Under the pieces are notes generated by a model. That model was not told the DNA's origin, searched no databases, and saw only the letters and a program-made list of their open reading frames with translations. DNA of 11,500 nucleotides, taken from NCBI GenBank assembly GCA_905236545.1, contig CAJOQO010000176.1, positions 1 to 11,500 of the forward strand, written 5' to 3'. Below, piece after piece: positions 1 through 8,501 of this stretch (the first letter of the stretch is position 1; every line of letters starts with the position of its first letter). A program made the translations under genes and the position numbers. This DNA is from an uncultured Lachnospiraceae bacterium. GTDB taxonomy: Bacteria; Bacillota; Clostridia; Lachnospirales; Lachnospiraceae.

Positions 1-266
1 AGATTGCCCGTGTTCTTGCAGAAGACCCCTCCATTATTATCATGGATGAAGCCACATCTGCTTTGGATGCCGTTACGGAGTATGATGTCTCCAATTATAT
101 TCATGACCGTGGAATCACCAGTATTATCATTGCACACAGACTCTCGACCATTCGTGACTGTGACTTGATCGTGGTGCTCGATCATGGAAGGATCGTGCAG
201 CAGGGTTCCCATAAGGAACTGATCGCGGAAGGCGGTCTTTACAAAACGCTTCTGACGACGCAATAA
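1..266 (+). CDS. ABC transporter ATP-binding protein, C-terminal fragment (probably NHLM-type peptidase/exporter)
   Basis: The reading frame is already open at base 3 and ends at TAA 264-266, so only the last ~88 codons of a gene that starts before the window are present. Seen: a Walker B/D-loop stretch (IIIMDEATSALD) and an H-loop (IIAHRLSTIRDCD), then the usual C-terminal tail of an exporter ATPase (GRIVQQGSHKELI). An internal ATG at 42 lies inside Walker B and is not a real start. The next gene begins 9 nt later and is an NHLM-type ABC protein. In known NHLM systems the partner gene encodes an exporter with an N-terminal C39 leader peptidase, a membrane domain and an ATPase. By that context this is likely the peptidase-bearing half, which would cut the leader and export the mature peptide. 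The peptidase domain itself cannot be seen, so that part is inferred. Confidence 0.85.
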   Translation, partial: IARVLAEDPSIIIMDEATSALDAVTEYDVSNYIHDRGITSIIIAHRLSTIRDCDLIVVLDHGRIVQQGSHKELIAEGGLYKTLLTTQ

Positions 267-275
267 GGTAATCCT

Positions 276-2462
276 ATGAGTATTTTCGGACAGCAGCTGC
301 AAAACCGGATCGAGAAAGACGAGAAGATGTGCACGAGAAATCTGCACATCCTGGGAGAAGCTGCGAAAGGACATTATTATAAGGGAACCGACGGCGGGTT
401 ATCTTCGAAGCAGACCGTCCGGCAGCTGGAACGGATCCTGAAGTATCTTCGTATTCCGCTGCCTGAGAATCCGCCCTGTTCCGATGATCTGAATGAGCAG
501 ATCGATCTGGTCATGCAGGAATCCGGAACCGTCTTCCGCGATGTGGAGCTGACAGATCTCTGGTGGAAAAACGGAGATGGTCCCTTGCTCGCGGTCATCC
601 GGGAAACCGGGGAAGTGAAAGCCCTGATCCCCGGGGCCCTGGGCGGCTATTTCTATGAGGATCAGGCAGGGAAACGAATCCGGGTCACAAAGAATAAGAA
701 AGACCTGTTTGAATTATCAGCCTGGTGTTTCTATAAACCGCTTCCGAACAAAGCTGTGACAGGCGGGGAGTTTGTCCGGTTCTTATTGAAACAGCTTCGT
801 GTATCGGACATCGTTGTTTTTATCATAGCAATGCTGATCATCACGTTGTTCGGAACCATTACGCCGGCAGCCACCACCTTCGCCTTTTCCGATGTGATCC
901 CTTCCGGGAAAACGGAGCTGCTGATCACGCTTGGAATCCTGCTTCTCACGACTGCTGTGGGAACCTGGCTGATGAATGTGGTGAAGAATTCAATGAGTAA
1001 CCGCATCAGTACACGGCTCGATGTTGTCTCGGAAAATGCCGTATATGCCAGAGTGCTGAACCTTCCGGCAGAATTCTTCAAGGGAAAGAGCTCCGGGGGA
1101 ATCGCGCACAAGGTAAGTGCCCTGAACCAGATCCCCATGATGCTGGGCAATATCATTTTCAGCTGCGCAGTTTCGGCAGTCATGTCCCTGCTTTACGTTG
1201 TGGAAATCATCCTGATCGCTCCCTCTTTGTCATTTCCTGCATTCGTGATCTATGTGGTGGAATTGCTTGTCTTACTGGTTACTGTGATACAGGAAAGCGA
1301 TCTGGTGAGGCGGCAGCTCTCCGGATCTGAGATCAGCAGCGGCGTGGTTTTTTCCTTTATCTCAGGCATTCAGAAGATCAAGATCAGCGGAAGTGAGAAA
1401 AGGGCCTTTTCCAGGTGGATGGAGAGTTATGCGGAAAAGCTGCGCCCGTCCTATGCCATACGGTTCCCGTCTTCCCTGCGTATGCCGCTGCTGACTGCCG
1501 TTACTTTGCTGGGGATGCTGTGGATCTATGTCATCGCTTACAATCAGGGCCTGAGCCCGGCGCAGTTTGCCGGTTTTTCTTCTGCTTTTGGAATGGCGGT
1601 CGCAGGAATCAATAACATAGGGAATTCCGGAACTCTGATCGCTTCCGTCCATCCTATCCTCGAAAGAGGAGAGGAGATCCTGAAGACTGTGCCGGAAAGC
1701 AGGGACGGCAAAAAGAGTGTTCGTTCCCTCACCGGAAAGATTGAACTGAGCGGGGTTACGTTTTCGTATGAGGATAGCGAACGACAGATTCTGAAGGATC
1801 TGAGCCTTAAGATCGAACCCGGCGAGTATGTTGCCATTGTCGGCCCCTCCGGGTGCGGAAAAACCACCTTGCTGAGGCTCCTTCTCGGATTTGAAACGCC
1901 GCAGCAGGGCATGATTTCCTATGATAATGTGGAGATCGAAAGCCTGAATAAACGCTCGCTGCGCCAGCATATCGGAACTGTGCTGCAAAACGGAAAACTG
2001 TTTAGCGGGGATATTTATTCCAATATCACGATCTCTTCTCCCCGTGCAGATATGGATGCGGCCTGGGAGGCGGCGGAAAAAGCCGGTATTGCGGAAAGTA
2101 TCCGTTCCATGCCCATGGGCATGCATACTTTTATTTCGGATGGAAGCGGAGGGATCTCCGGCGGACAGAAGCAAAGGCTTCTCATTGCCAGGGCGCTCTG
2201 CCAGAAGCCCGGCATCCTGATGTTTGACGAAGCGACCAGTGCCCTGGATAATCTGACACAGAAAATTGTGACAGAGTCCCTGAATGAGATGAACTGCACC
2301 CGGATCGTGATTGCGCATCGTTTGTCTACCATACGGGAATGTGACCGGATCCTGGTCCTGTCGGACGGGTCGATACAGGAAGAGGGTACTTTTGAAGAAC
2401 TGATGCAAAAAGACGGACTTTTTGCAAAGCTTGCAGCAAGGCAATTGGAGGAATGGACCTGA
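276..2462 (+). CDS. NHLM-type bacteriocin system ABC transporter, permease/ATP-binding protein
   Basis: A 728-residue exporter half-transporter. Residues 1-170 are a soluble domain with the feel of the second NHLM transporter family: LTDLWWKNGDGPLL near 92-105 and a FYKPLP element near 152-157. About six hydrophobic segments follow (near 176-197, 214-236, 288-314, 318-338, 403-421, 428-447). The ATPase has Walker A GPSGCGKT (523-530), a Q-loop (VLQNGKLF), signature ISGGQKQR (SGGQ 628-631), Walker B with D651/E652, and H-loop H681, so all catalytic motifs are intact. There is no peptidase domain. It probably forms a heterodimer with the upstream ABC protein to export the modified peptide. The start at 276 has only a weak AAGG-like site, which fits translational coupling to the upstream stop 9 nt away. 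The stop TGA overlaps the next gene's preferred ATG (TGATG). Calling it an exporter is firm; the NHLM subfamily is recognised from memory of the family, without a profile search. Confidence 0.92.
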   Translation: MSIFGQQLQNRIEKDEKMCTRNLHILGEAAKGHYYKGTDGGLSSKQTVRQLERILKYLRIPLPENPPCSDDLNEQIDLVMQESGTVFRDVELTDLWWKNGDGPLLAVIRETGEVKALIPGALGGYFYEDQAGKRIRVTKNKKDLFELSAWCFYKPLPNKAVTGGEFVRFLLKQLRVSDIVVFIIAMLIITLFGTITPAATTFAFSDVIPSGKTELLITLGILLLTTAVGTWLMNVVKNSMSNRISTRLDVVSENAVYARVLNLPAEFFKGKSSGGIAHKVSALNQIPMMLGNIIFSCAVSAVMSLLYVVEIILIAPSLSFPAFVIYVVELLVLLVTVIQESDLVRRQLSGSEISSGVVFSFISGIQKIKISGSEKRAFSRWMESYAEKLRPSYAIRFPSSLRMPLLTAVTLLGMLWIYVIAYNQGLSPAQFAGFSSAFGMAVAGINNIGNSGTLIASVHPILERGEEILKTVPESRDGKKSVRSLTGKIELSGVTFSYEDSERQILKDLSLKIEPGEYVAIVGPSGCGKTTLLRLLLGFETPQQGMISYDNVEIESLNKRSLRQHIGTVLQNGKLFSGDIYSNITISSPRADMDAAWEAAEKAGIAESIRSMPMGMHTFISDGSGGISGGQKQRLLIARALCQKPGILMFDEATSALDNLTQKIVTESLNEMNCTRIVIAHRLSTIRECDRILVLSDGSIQEEGTFEELMQKDGLFAKLAARQLEEWT
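2447..2451 (+). promoter_or_regulatory. Ribosome binding site deciding the radical SAM gene start
   Basis: GGAGG lies inside the last codons of the transporter gene. The first in-frame ATG (2453) is a single base after it, too close for initiation. The ATG at 2462 is 10 bases away, a workable spacing, and overlaps the upstream TGA. This favours 2462 as the start. Confidence 0.7.
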
Positions 2463-3880
2463 TGTCAAAATATGTTTTAAACAATGTCGCGCTCAGAACC
2501 TGGTGGCTGGTTCCCCGGGCCTTGATTACGGATATCAGGGGAGAGCACCGTGGCATACGGTCGCTTTCCCGGGAAGTGTTTGAACAGCTGAAAAAGTGTG
2601 ACGGGCTTTGTGACCTGGAAGAAACGCAGCTGACGCGCAGTCTCCTGGAAAAACAGTGGATCCGGCCGGCAAAGGAGGGCGAAACAACGGATCCTTATCT
2701 GCTTCATCGCAGCTACGATAACCGCTATGTCCTGAATATGGGGATCAATATCACGGAACGATGCAATTTCAACTGTCTTCACTGTTATGAGGCAGTAGAC
2801 AATGAGATCCTCCGCGAAGAAATGTCTCTGGAAAACTGCCGGAAGCTTTTGGAGGAGGCCGCCTCATGCGGGATCCAGAATATCAAGATCACCGGAGGGG
2901 AACCGCTGATGCATCCGGATTTTATGGAGATCGTCCGGTGTGTGTATCAAAATGACATGACGGTCGACCGGATCAATACCAACGGGTTCTTTCTGACCCC
3001 GGAATTGCTTGACGAACTCAGATCTCTGGATCCGCATATTCTTTTTAATATTTCCTATGACGGCGCCGGTTACCATGACTGGATGCGGGGCAGGAAGGGC
3101 GCGGAGGATGATCTGCTGAAAAAGATCCGCCTGTTAGTTGACAAGGGGTTCCAGGTGCGCGCTGCCATGACGCTGAACCGGGTGAACAGGGACGCTGCAG
3201 CACAGACCATGAACCGGATGGAAGAGCTTGGCGTACAGGAGTTTCGCATCATACGTACTTCCGAGACACCCCGCTGGGTTCTGAATGCCGGAGACGCCTG
3301 CATGACAATGGAGGAATACTATGACTGCGCGCTGGAGCTTTGCCGGGAATATGCATCTTCGGAGCACAGGATGAATCTGAATATCTGGCATTTTGTGAAA
3401 GTATTTTCAGGCATCAAACGTTATGCCATGGCTCCGGTATTATGCGCGCGGGAGGACTACCGTCCGGACATGGTGATCTGCGGCAATGCCCGGGACAATC
3501 TCACCATCACGCCGGGAGGCGGCGTTTATCCCTGTACGCCGAGCCCGGGACTTTATAAATCCTTCGGGATGGAGTTTGGCAACGTATTTGAAACAGGGCT
3601 GAAAAGAATTCTTCAGGATGGCCCCTATCTGTCCTTCGTCTGCAAAGGCGTCCATGCGATTGCCGAACATGACACGAAATGCGGATCCTGTCCCTATTTC
3701 AGACAATGTATGGGCGGATGCAGGCTGTTCGCACTGGCGCTGAATGGTGATGTGATGTCTCATGATCCGACAAAGTGCATTTTCTATGAGAAACAATACT
3801 ATAACAGGCTGAGGGATGCCCTTCCGGGTTATTCCTGCGTGAACGAAGTAAAGGAAGAGGTATATGGATCAGGCAAATGA
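2462..3880 (+). CDS. Radical SAM/SPASM peptide maturase with N-terminal RRE-like domain
   Basis: A 472-residue protein (475 if the ATG at 2453 is used). The core radical SAM motif is C101-x3-C105-x2-C108 (CNFNCLHC), which binds the 4Fe-4S cluster that cleaves S-adenosylmethionine. GGEP follows at 145-148. The C-terminal SPASM region has a full seven-cysteine pattern: C340, C358, C407, C410, C416, C420 and C439 (C-x2-C-x5-C-x3-C at 407-420), expected to hold two auxiliary clusters. The first ~70 residues, with LSREVFEQLKKCDGLCDLEE at 35-54, resemble the PqqD-like winged-helix fold that grips leader peptides. Enzymes of this type install thioether (sactionine/ranthionine) or carbon-carbon crosslinks, or epimerise residues; the sequence does not tell which. 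Epimerases often lack SPASM, so a crosslink is somewhat favoured. The gene is coupled to the transporter (1-nt overlap) and to lanM (17-nt overlap), so it most likely acts on the same precursor as LanM. The overall class is secure; substrate and reaction are inferred. Confidence 0.93.
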   Translation: MSKYVLNNVALRTWWLVPRALITDIRGEHRGIRSLSREVFEQLKKCDGLCDLEETQLTRSLLEKQWIRPAKEGETTDPYLLHRSYDNRYVLNMGINITERCNFNCLHCYEAVDNEILREEMSLENCRKLLEEAASCGIQNIKITGGEPLMHPDFMEIVRCVYQNDMTVDRINTNGFFLTPELLDELRSLDPHILFNISYDGAGYHDWMRGRKGAEDDLLKKIRLLVDKGFQVRAAMTLNRVNRDAAAQTMNRMEELGVQEFRIIRTSETPRWVLNAGDACMTMEEYYDCALELCREYASSEHRMNLNIWHFVKVFSGIKRYAMAPVLCAREDYRPDMVICGNARDNLTITPGGGVYPCTPSPGLYKSFGMEFGNVFETGLKRILQDGPYLSFVCKGVHAIAEHDTKCGSCPYFRQCMGGCRLFALALNGDVMSHDPTKCIFYEKQYYNRLRDALPGYSCVNEVKEEVYGSGK

Positions 3881-6605
3881 CTATATCCAATATTTTATCC
3901 CGAAACTGGAAGCTGTGGTTGAATCGCTGCGGCATGCAGCCGGCGGCGCGTTTTTAACCGCTTCTGCCGAAGATAAGATCCTCGAGGGCGGAATCCTCCG
4001 GATCCGCAGATTTACCGGTCATTATATGCTGGATCTGAGCGCGCAGCTGGTCGAGGAGGACAATCCCCTTGCCAGGTTTGATCTGGCTATGCTTACGAAG
4101 GAGGACCGGAGCAGGGCTTCTGCCCGGATCCTTGAGGAGCTCGAAAGCGGGAAAAGGGTGCTTCCTGACCGGATGATCCGGCTCGTTGACACGATTCTTC
4201 GCAATTATGAATCGTTCCTGAAATATCTGCTGGAAAAACTGGACCGGTACCGGGAAGAGATCTGCAATGTTCTTTTTGACGGCCTGGTTTATCAGGCTGT
4301 GACGGACCTTACCTTTGCAGGCGATACGCATCACTGCGGGAAAAGCACAACCATAGTGGAAACAGATGTCGGAAAGCTGGTGTTCAAACCCCGCAGCTGT
4401 GCTGTTGATGCTCAGGCTTATGATTTCATGCGGGAGCATTTTTCTGATTGTATCGTGATACCGAAAGTTTTTGCTTATGGAGAAGAATTCGGTGTCTGTG
4501 AGTTTGTGCAGAAGGAGATTGCCCGGGGAGAGGAAGAGGCCGCAAGGTATTATTACTCCCTTGGAAAAACTGCCGCGGTTTTTAAGATGCTCGGAAGCTC
4601 CGATATGCATATGGAAAACCTCTTCGCCTGCAGGGACAGGATCGCGCTGATCGATATTGAAACGCTGCTGTATCCGGAACGAAAAGAGGAAGGCAGAGAT
4701 TTTGTGCGCTATCTGGCGCCGGAAGATGAGAAGGAGGTCTCAAACTCCCTGGTGCCTGCTGCATTTCTGAACATGTTTTATCAGGATAAGTATATGGAAA
4801 AGGAATTCAGTATTCTGCTGAATACCGAAGAGGAGGGAAGTGCGCCTGTTGTAGAAGGGATCCGGAAAACCGTCCTGGATTATCAGGAAGCCTTTTTTGC
4901 AGGGTTCTCGGAGGGGTACGACCGATGCGTGGAGAAAAAGGAATTCCTGAAGCAGGAAGTAACCGAACGCTTTTCTGCTCCTGTTCTGCGGTGCATCCTT
5001 ATGGCGACCCGTTCCTACGGGGATGTGCTGAACAGGCTTAACAGCTGCTACTCCTATCAGTCTGAGGAATATTACCAGTCCCAGCTTGACAAGCTGCCTG
5101 AGGTACTCGAAGCGGATAAAGCGGAAAAAAACAAAGCTGTTACGCAGGCAGAGATCCGGCATCTGATGGAGGGTGAGATTCCGTTCTTTTATACCAGGGG
5201 AAGCAGCAAGGATCTGTATGCGGATGGAAAGCGGATCGCGCAGGATTATTTTGCCCTGTCAGCCTGCGAAAGAGTGACAGAGATTCTGGACCATATGAAT
5301 GAACAGGAAAAGCAGTTTGAGATACATCTGATGCAGCTGTATTTCTCATCCACGAGGATCAAAGCAGATGTGAAGCAGCTCATCCCTCTCCCTTCAGATG
5401 GCTCTCTGCTGACAAAGCAGCAGGCGGTGGAGGCCTCCGCTGACATCCTGAACCGGATCTGCAGCGCCGCGTTAAGGATGGAATCCGGAGACCTGACATG
5501 GCTTTCCTTTGATCCGGGCAGGGAGAATGTCCATCTTATGGACATGGGACTCTATTCCGGATTCACCGGGCTGGCGCTCTTCTTTGCGGCGATGGTTCAG
5601 GCAGCGTCAGACCCTGAAACCGCAGGGAAAGCCCGGGAATGCCTGGATTCGTGCATGCGGATGGCGGAGCGGTTTATGGATCGCGTCAGCCTGTCTGGGA
5701 AGGAAGAGCGGAAACGAATGGTCAATCCCGGGGAAGGCAGCGGCATTGGCGGGATCCTGAAAGGTCTGGTTCTCATCAACCGATATTCCTCAGGCGCATA
5801 TTTCAGCCTTCTGGAAAAAGCGAAGGATCTCCTTCTCCTGCTGGATTTCGAGGACTGTGAGGAAACCGATAAGGCCGGAGGGATCGCGGGACTGATCGTG
5901 ACCTTATGCCGCTATGAGGAGCTTTACGAAGATGAGAGAATCCTGAAACGGATCGATCGTCTGGCACAAAAGCTCGCTTCCCTGAAAACACTGGAATACA
6001 AAGGAGTGTTTTTATGGAAAACACTGGATACGAAGAATCATCCGATCTCCGGGGCTGTTCATGGTATGACAGGGATTGCCGAAGCTTTTCTTATGGCTGA
6101 TCTGCGGCTTGGGAAGAAACGGTATGAGCGGGAGATACAGGATGCGCTGGAATTTGAAAACTGCTGTTACAGAGAAGACCTGGGAGGATGGCCTGACCGC
6201 AGAACTTTGGGCAGCGGCAGGATGGCGGGAGGAAACTGCTACGGACCGATCGGGATGCGCATCATCTATGAGCATCTGGGGCGTGCCGGTGTCCGCCATA
6301 AGCTGATCCAGTATAATATCAAACGGACGGAAGCAAGCGTCTGCGGCACCGGGGGCAGCGGTCTGGATCATCTGTGCTGCGGTGAAATGTCCCTTGCAGA
6401 CTACTATCTGGAAATCGGAAATACAGAGGCTGCCGGCAGGGTGCTCACGGAAGTGGTTCAGACAGCAAAAGAAAACGGGGGATATCGTCTGGGATTCGCA
6501 GACTGCCAGTCGAATAACAATGTGACACTTTTTTATGGTCTGGCCGGGATCGGATATGAATTGATCCGTTATACAGACAAAAACCGTTTTCCGACTGTAC
6601 TGTAA
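3864..6605 (+). CDS. lanM: Type II lanthipeptide synthetase LanM (dehydratase plus LanC-like cyclase)
   Basis: A 913-residue bifunctional enzyme. The N-terminal DUF4135 dehydratase phosphorylates Ser/Thr of the core peptide with ATP and eliminates phosphate to give Dha/Dhb. Visible motifs are GDTHHCG (D154, H156), KPRS (K175), DMHMEN (D247, H249, N252) and LIDIET (D264, E266). These match the residues known in CylM (D252/H254, K274, D347/H349/N352, D364/E366) with a steady offset of about 98-100, so the N-terminal region is about 100 residues shorter than in CylM. The C-terminal LanC-like cyclase adds Cys thiols to Dha/Dhb. It shows AVHGMTG (H733), NCYG (C792) and LCCGE (C838, C839). The last replaces the usual Cys-His with Cys-Cys, giving a predicted three-cysteine zinc site like that of ProcM-type enzymes. 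The start at 3864 is preceded by GGAAGAGG and overlaps the radical SAM gene by 17 nt. All key residues are present, so the enzyme looks functional. Confidence 0.95.
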   Translation: MDQANDYIQYFIPKLEAVVESLRHAAGGAFLTASAEDKILEGGILRIRRFTGHYMLDLSAQLVEEDNPLARFDLAMLTKEDRSRASARILEELESGKRVLPDRMIRLVDTILRNYESFLKYLLEKLDRYREEICNVLFDGLVYQAVTDLTFAGDTHHCGKSTTIVETDVGKLVFKPRSCAVDAQAYDFMREHFSDCIVIPKVFAYGEEFGVCEFVQKEIARGEEEAARYYYSLGKTAAVFKMLGSSDMHMENLFACRDRIALIDIETLLYPERKEEGRDFVRYLAPEDEKEVSNSLVPAAFLNMFYQDKYMEKEFSILLNTEEEGSAPVVEGIRKTVLDYQEAFFAGFSEGYDRCVEKKEFLKQEVTERFSAPVLRCILMATRSYGDVLNRLNSCYSYQSEEYYQSQLDKLPEVLEADKAEKNKAVTQAEIRHLMEGEIPFFYTRGSSKDLYADGKRIAQDYFALSACERVTEILDHMNEQEKQFEIHLMQLYFSSTRIKADVKQLIPLPSDGSLLTKQQAVEASADILNRICSAALRMESGDLTWLSFDPGRENVHLMDMGLYSGFTGLALFFAAMVQAASDPETAGKARECLDSCMRMAERFMDRVSLSGKEERKRMVNPGEGSGIGGILKGLVLINRYSSGAYFSLLEKAKDLLLLLDFEDCEETDKAGGIAGLIVTLCRYEELYEDERILKRIDRLAQKLASLKTLEYKGVFLWKTLDTKNHPISGAVHGMTGIAEAFLMADLRLGKKRYEREIQDALEFENCCYREDLGGWPDRRTLGSGRMAGGNCYGPIGMRIIYEHLGRAGVRHKLIQYNIKRTEASVCGTGGSGLDHLCCGEMSLADYYLEIGNTEAAGRVLTEVVQTAKENGGYRLGFADCQSNNNVTLFYGLAGIGYELIRYTDKNRFPTVL

Positions 6606-6622
6606 AATGGCTGAGGATCGCT

Positions 6623-8419
6623 ATGAGAAACAGATTTTGTAAAAAGCCCCTGTATGAAGTGACCAGGACACTGGCAAAGGTTGCAGCGGGCGCGGAAAAA
6701 GCGCAGCTGGTTATCCGGAATGCGAAACTCGTTAATGTCTGCACCGCCGAGATTCAGGAGGGCGTGGATGTTGCGGTTTCCGAAGGAAGAATCGCGCTTG
6801 TCGGTGACGGCGCTCATTGCATTGGAGAAAAGACGGCTGTGATTGACGCTTCGGGACAGTACATTGCTCCGGGTTTTATCGATGCGCATACCCATGTCGA
6901 GTGCTCCATGATCAGTGTCGGTGAATTCGCCCGCGCGGTCATCCCGCACGGAACAACCTGCATTTTCATGGATCCTCATGAGATCTGCAATGTCTGCGGG
7001 CCGGAAGGCGTGAAAGCCATGATCGGGGATGCGAAGCGTTCGCCGCTGAAGGCTGTCTCGAACGCTCCGTCCTGTGTGCCGGCGGTTGCGGGGTTCGAGG
7101 ATACCGGGTCGGAGATCGGCCCTGAGGAAGTCCGGGACATGATGACCTGGGATGGCATTATGGGACTTGGAGAGATGATGAGCTTTCAGAATGTCATTGA
7201 CGGCGATATCAGAATGCACTGCGAGCTTGCTGAAACGCTGAGAGCAGACCAGGTCATCACGGGGCACTATCCCGTACCGGATACCGGTGCAGGGCTGAAT
7301 GCCTATATTGCATCCGGTGTCCGATGCTGCCATGAATCCACACGTGCCGAGGATGTCCTGGAGAAAATGCGGCATGGTATGTATGCCCTGATGCGTTATG
7401 GAAGCGTGTGGCAGGAAATGCCGGCGATTATTCACGCAATCCTGGACAATCAGATCGACGACCGCTTTGCATGCCTGGTCTCCGACGATATCCAGCCGGC
7501 TACGCTGACAGGGGATGGCCATATGGATCATATTGTCCGCAGGGCGGTCAGGGAAGGCGTGGATCCGGTGAAAGCCATCCAGTACGTAACGATGAATCCT
7601 GCGGCATGCTTCAGGATGGATCACGAGATGGGCAGCATTACGCCGGGAAAATGCGCTGATCTTGTCTTTTTCAACGATCTGAATAACATCCGCATTACGA
7701 GAACCATCATTGACGGCAATATCGTTGCAGAACAGGGGAAAATGACAGTCCCGGTCGAAAAGGCTGATTATCCTGCGTTTGCATACAATACCATGCACGT
7801 CGGTTATTCCATCACACCGGACTGCTTTGGGATCGCTGCGCCCGGGGGAAAGGAGAGGGTGAAGACGCGCGTGATTGAAATCATCCCCGATCATCTCGAG
7901 AATCACGAGCGGCTGATCGACCTGAACGTCAGAAACGGATGGGTGGAAGCCGACCCGGTAAACGATATCATGAAGGTAACCGTGTTCGAGCGCCATCATG
8001 AAACAGGAACAAGGGGCTATGGGTTTTTGAAGGGCCTGGGCTTCAGGAAGGGCGCGGTTGCCCAGACGGTGGCGCACGATGCCCACAACATGATTGTTGC
8101 AGGCATGAATGACGAAGACATGGCGTGTGCCGCGAATGCGCTGATCGAATGCGGCGGCGGGCTGTGTGCCGTGGCGGACGGAACGCTTCTGGCTCTGGTT
8201 CCCCTGCCGGTCGCGGGGCTGATGAGTGACGTATCGGCAGAGCGGATGGACGGTCTTCTCCAAAAGCTGGGAGACGCATGGAAGGAGATGGGGTGCGCGA
8301 TCCGTTCGCCGTTCATGACAATGGCGTACATATCGCTGGCATGCGTTCCGGAGCTGCGCCTGACCAATCGCGGTCTTGTGGATTGCCGGACCTTCCGGTT
8401 TACAGATCTCTTTCCTTAA
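6623..8419 (+). CDS. ade: Adenine deaminase
   Basis: A 598-residue amidohydrolase that converts adenine to hypoxanthine and ammonia in cytosolic purine salvage. The N-terminal beta-sandwich segment (LVIRNAKLVNVCTAEIQEGV) leads into the metal-binding motif DAHTHVE (D87, H89, H91). The family-typical MDPHEICNVCG follows, then SDD (287-289) with DGHMDH just after it. The C-terminal part contains the characteristic ending IRSPFMTMAYISLACVPE followed by LRLTNRGLVD. Length and the order of motifs fit bacterial AdeC/Ade throughout, so the gene is intact. The start at 6623 is 17 nt after the lanM stop with a modest GAGGAT site; no promoter fits in the gap, so it may be transcribed together with the RiPP genes. 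Its function is general nucleobase metabolism, and no link to peptide maturation is evident. Confidence 0.97.
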   Translation: MRNRFCKKPLYEVTRTLAKVAAGAEKAQLVIRNAKLVNVCTAEIQEGVDVAVSEGRIALVGDGAHCIGEKTAVIDASGQYIAPGFIDAHTHVECSMISVGEFARAVIPHGTTCIFMDPHEICNVCGPEGVKAMIGDAKRSPLKAVSNAPSCVPAVAGFEDTGSEIGPEEVRDMMTWDGIMGLGEMMSFQNVIDGDIRMHCELAETLRADQVITGHYPVPDTGAGLNAYIASGVRCCHESTRAEDVLEKMRHGMYALMRYGSVWQEMPAIIHAILDNQIDDRFACLVSDDIQPATLTGDGHMDHIVRRAVREGVDPVKAIQYVTMNPAACFRMDHEMGSITPGKCADLVFFNDLNNIRITRTIIDGNIVAEQGKMTVPVEKADYPAFAYNTMHVGYSITPDCFGIAAPGGKERVKTRVIEIIPDHLENHERLIDLNVRNGWVEADPVNDIMKVTVFERHHETGTRGYGFLKGLGFRKGAVAQTVAHDAHNMIVAGMNDEDMACAANALIECGGGLCAVADGTLLALVPLPVAGLMSDVSAERMDGLLQKLGDAWKEMGCAIRSPFMTMAYISLACVPELRLTNRGLVDCRTFRFTDLFP

Positions 8420-8501
8420 GGAGTGTACAGGCGGAAACTGCGGCGGGCAGACCGGCGCGGTGAACGCAGATGGGAAACAGTCTTTTTCGAGTGCTTTTTT
8501 C

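Noticed and set aside
1362..2468. A 368-codon open frame on the minus strand
   Set aside because: It is antisense to the ATPase domain of the NHLM-type transporter, whose motifs are intact; no ribosome binding site or known motif supports it.
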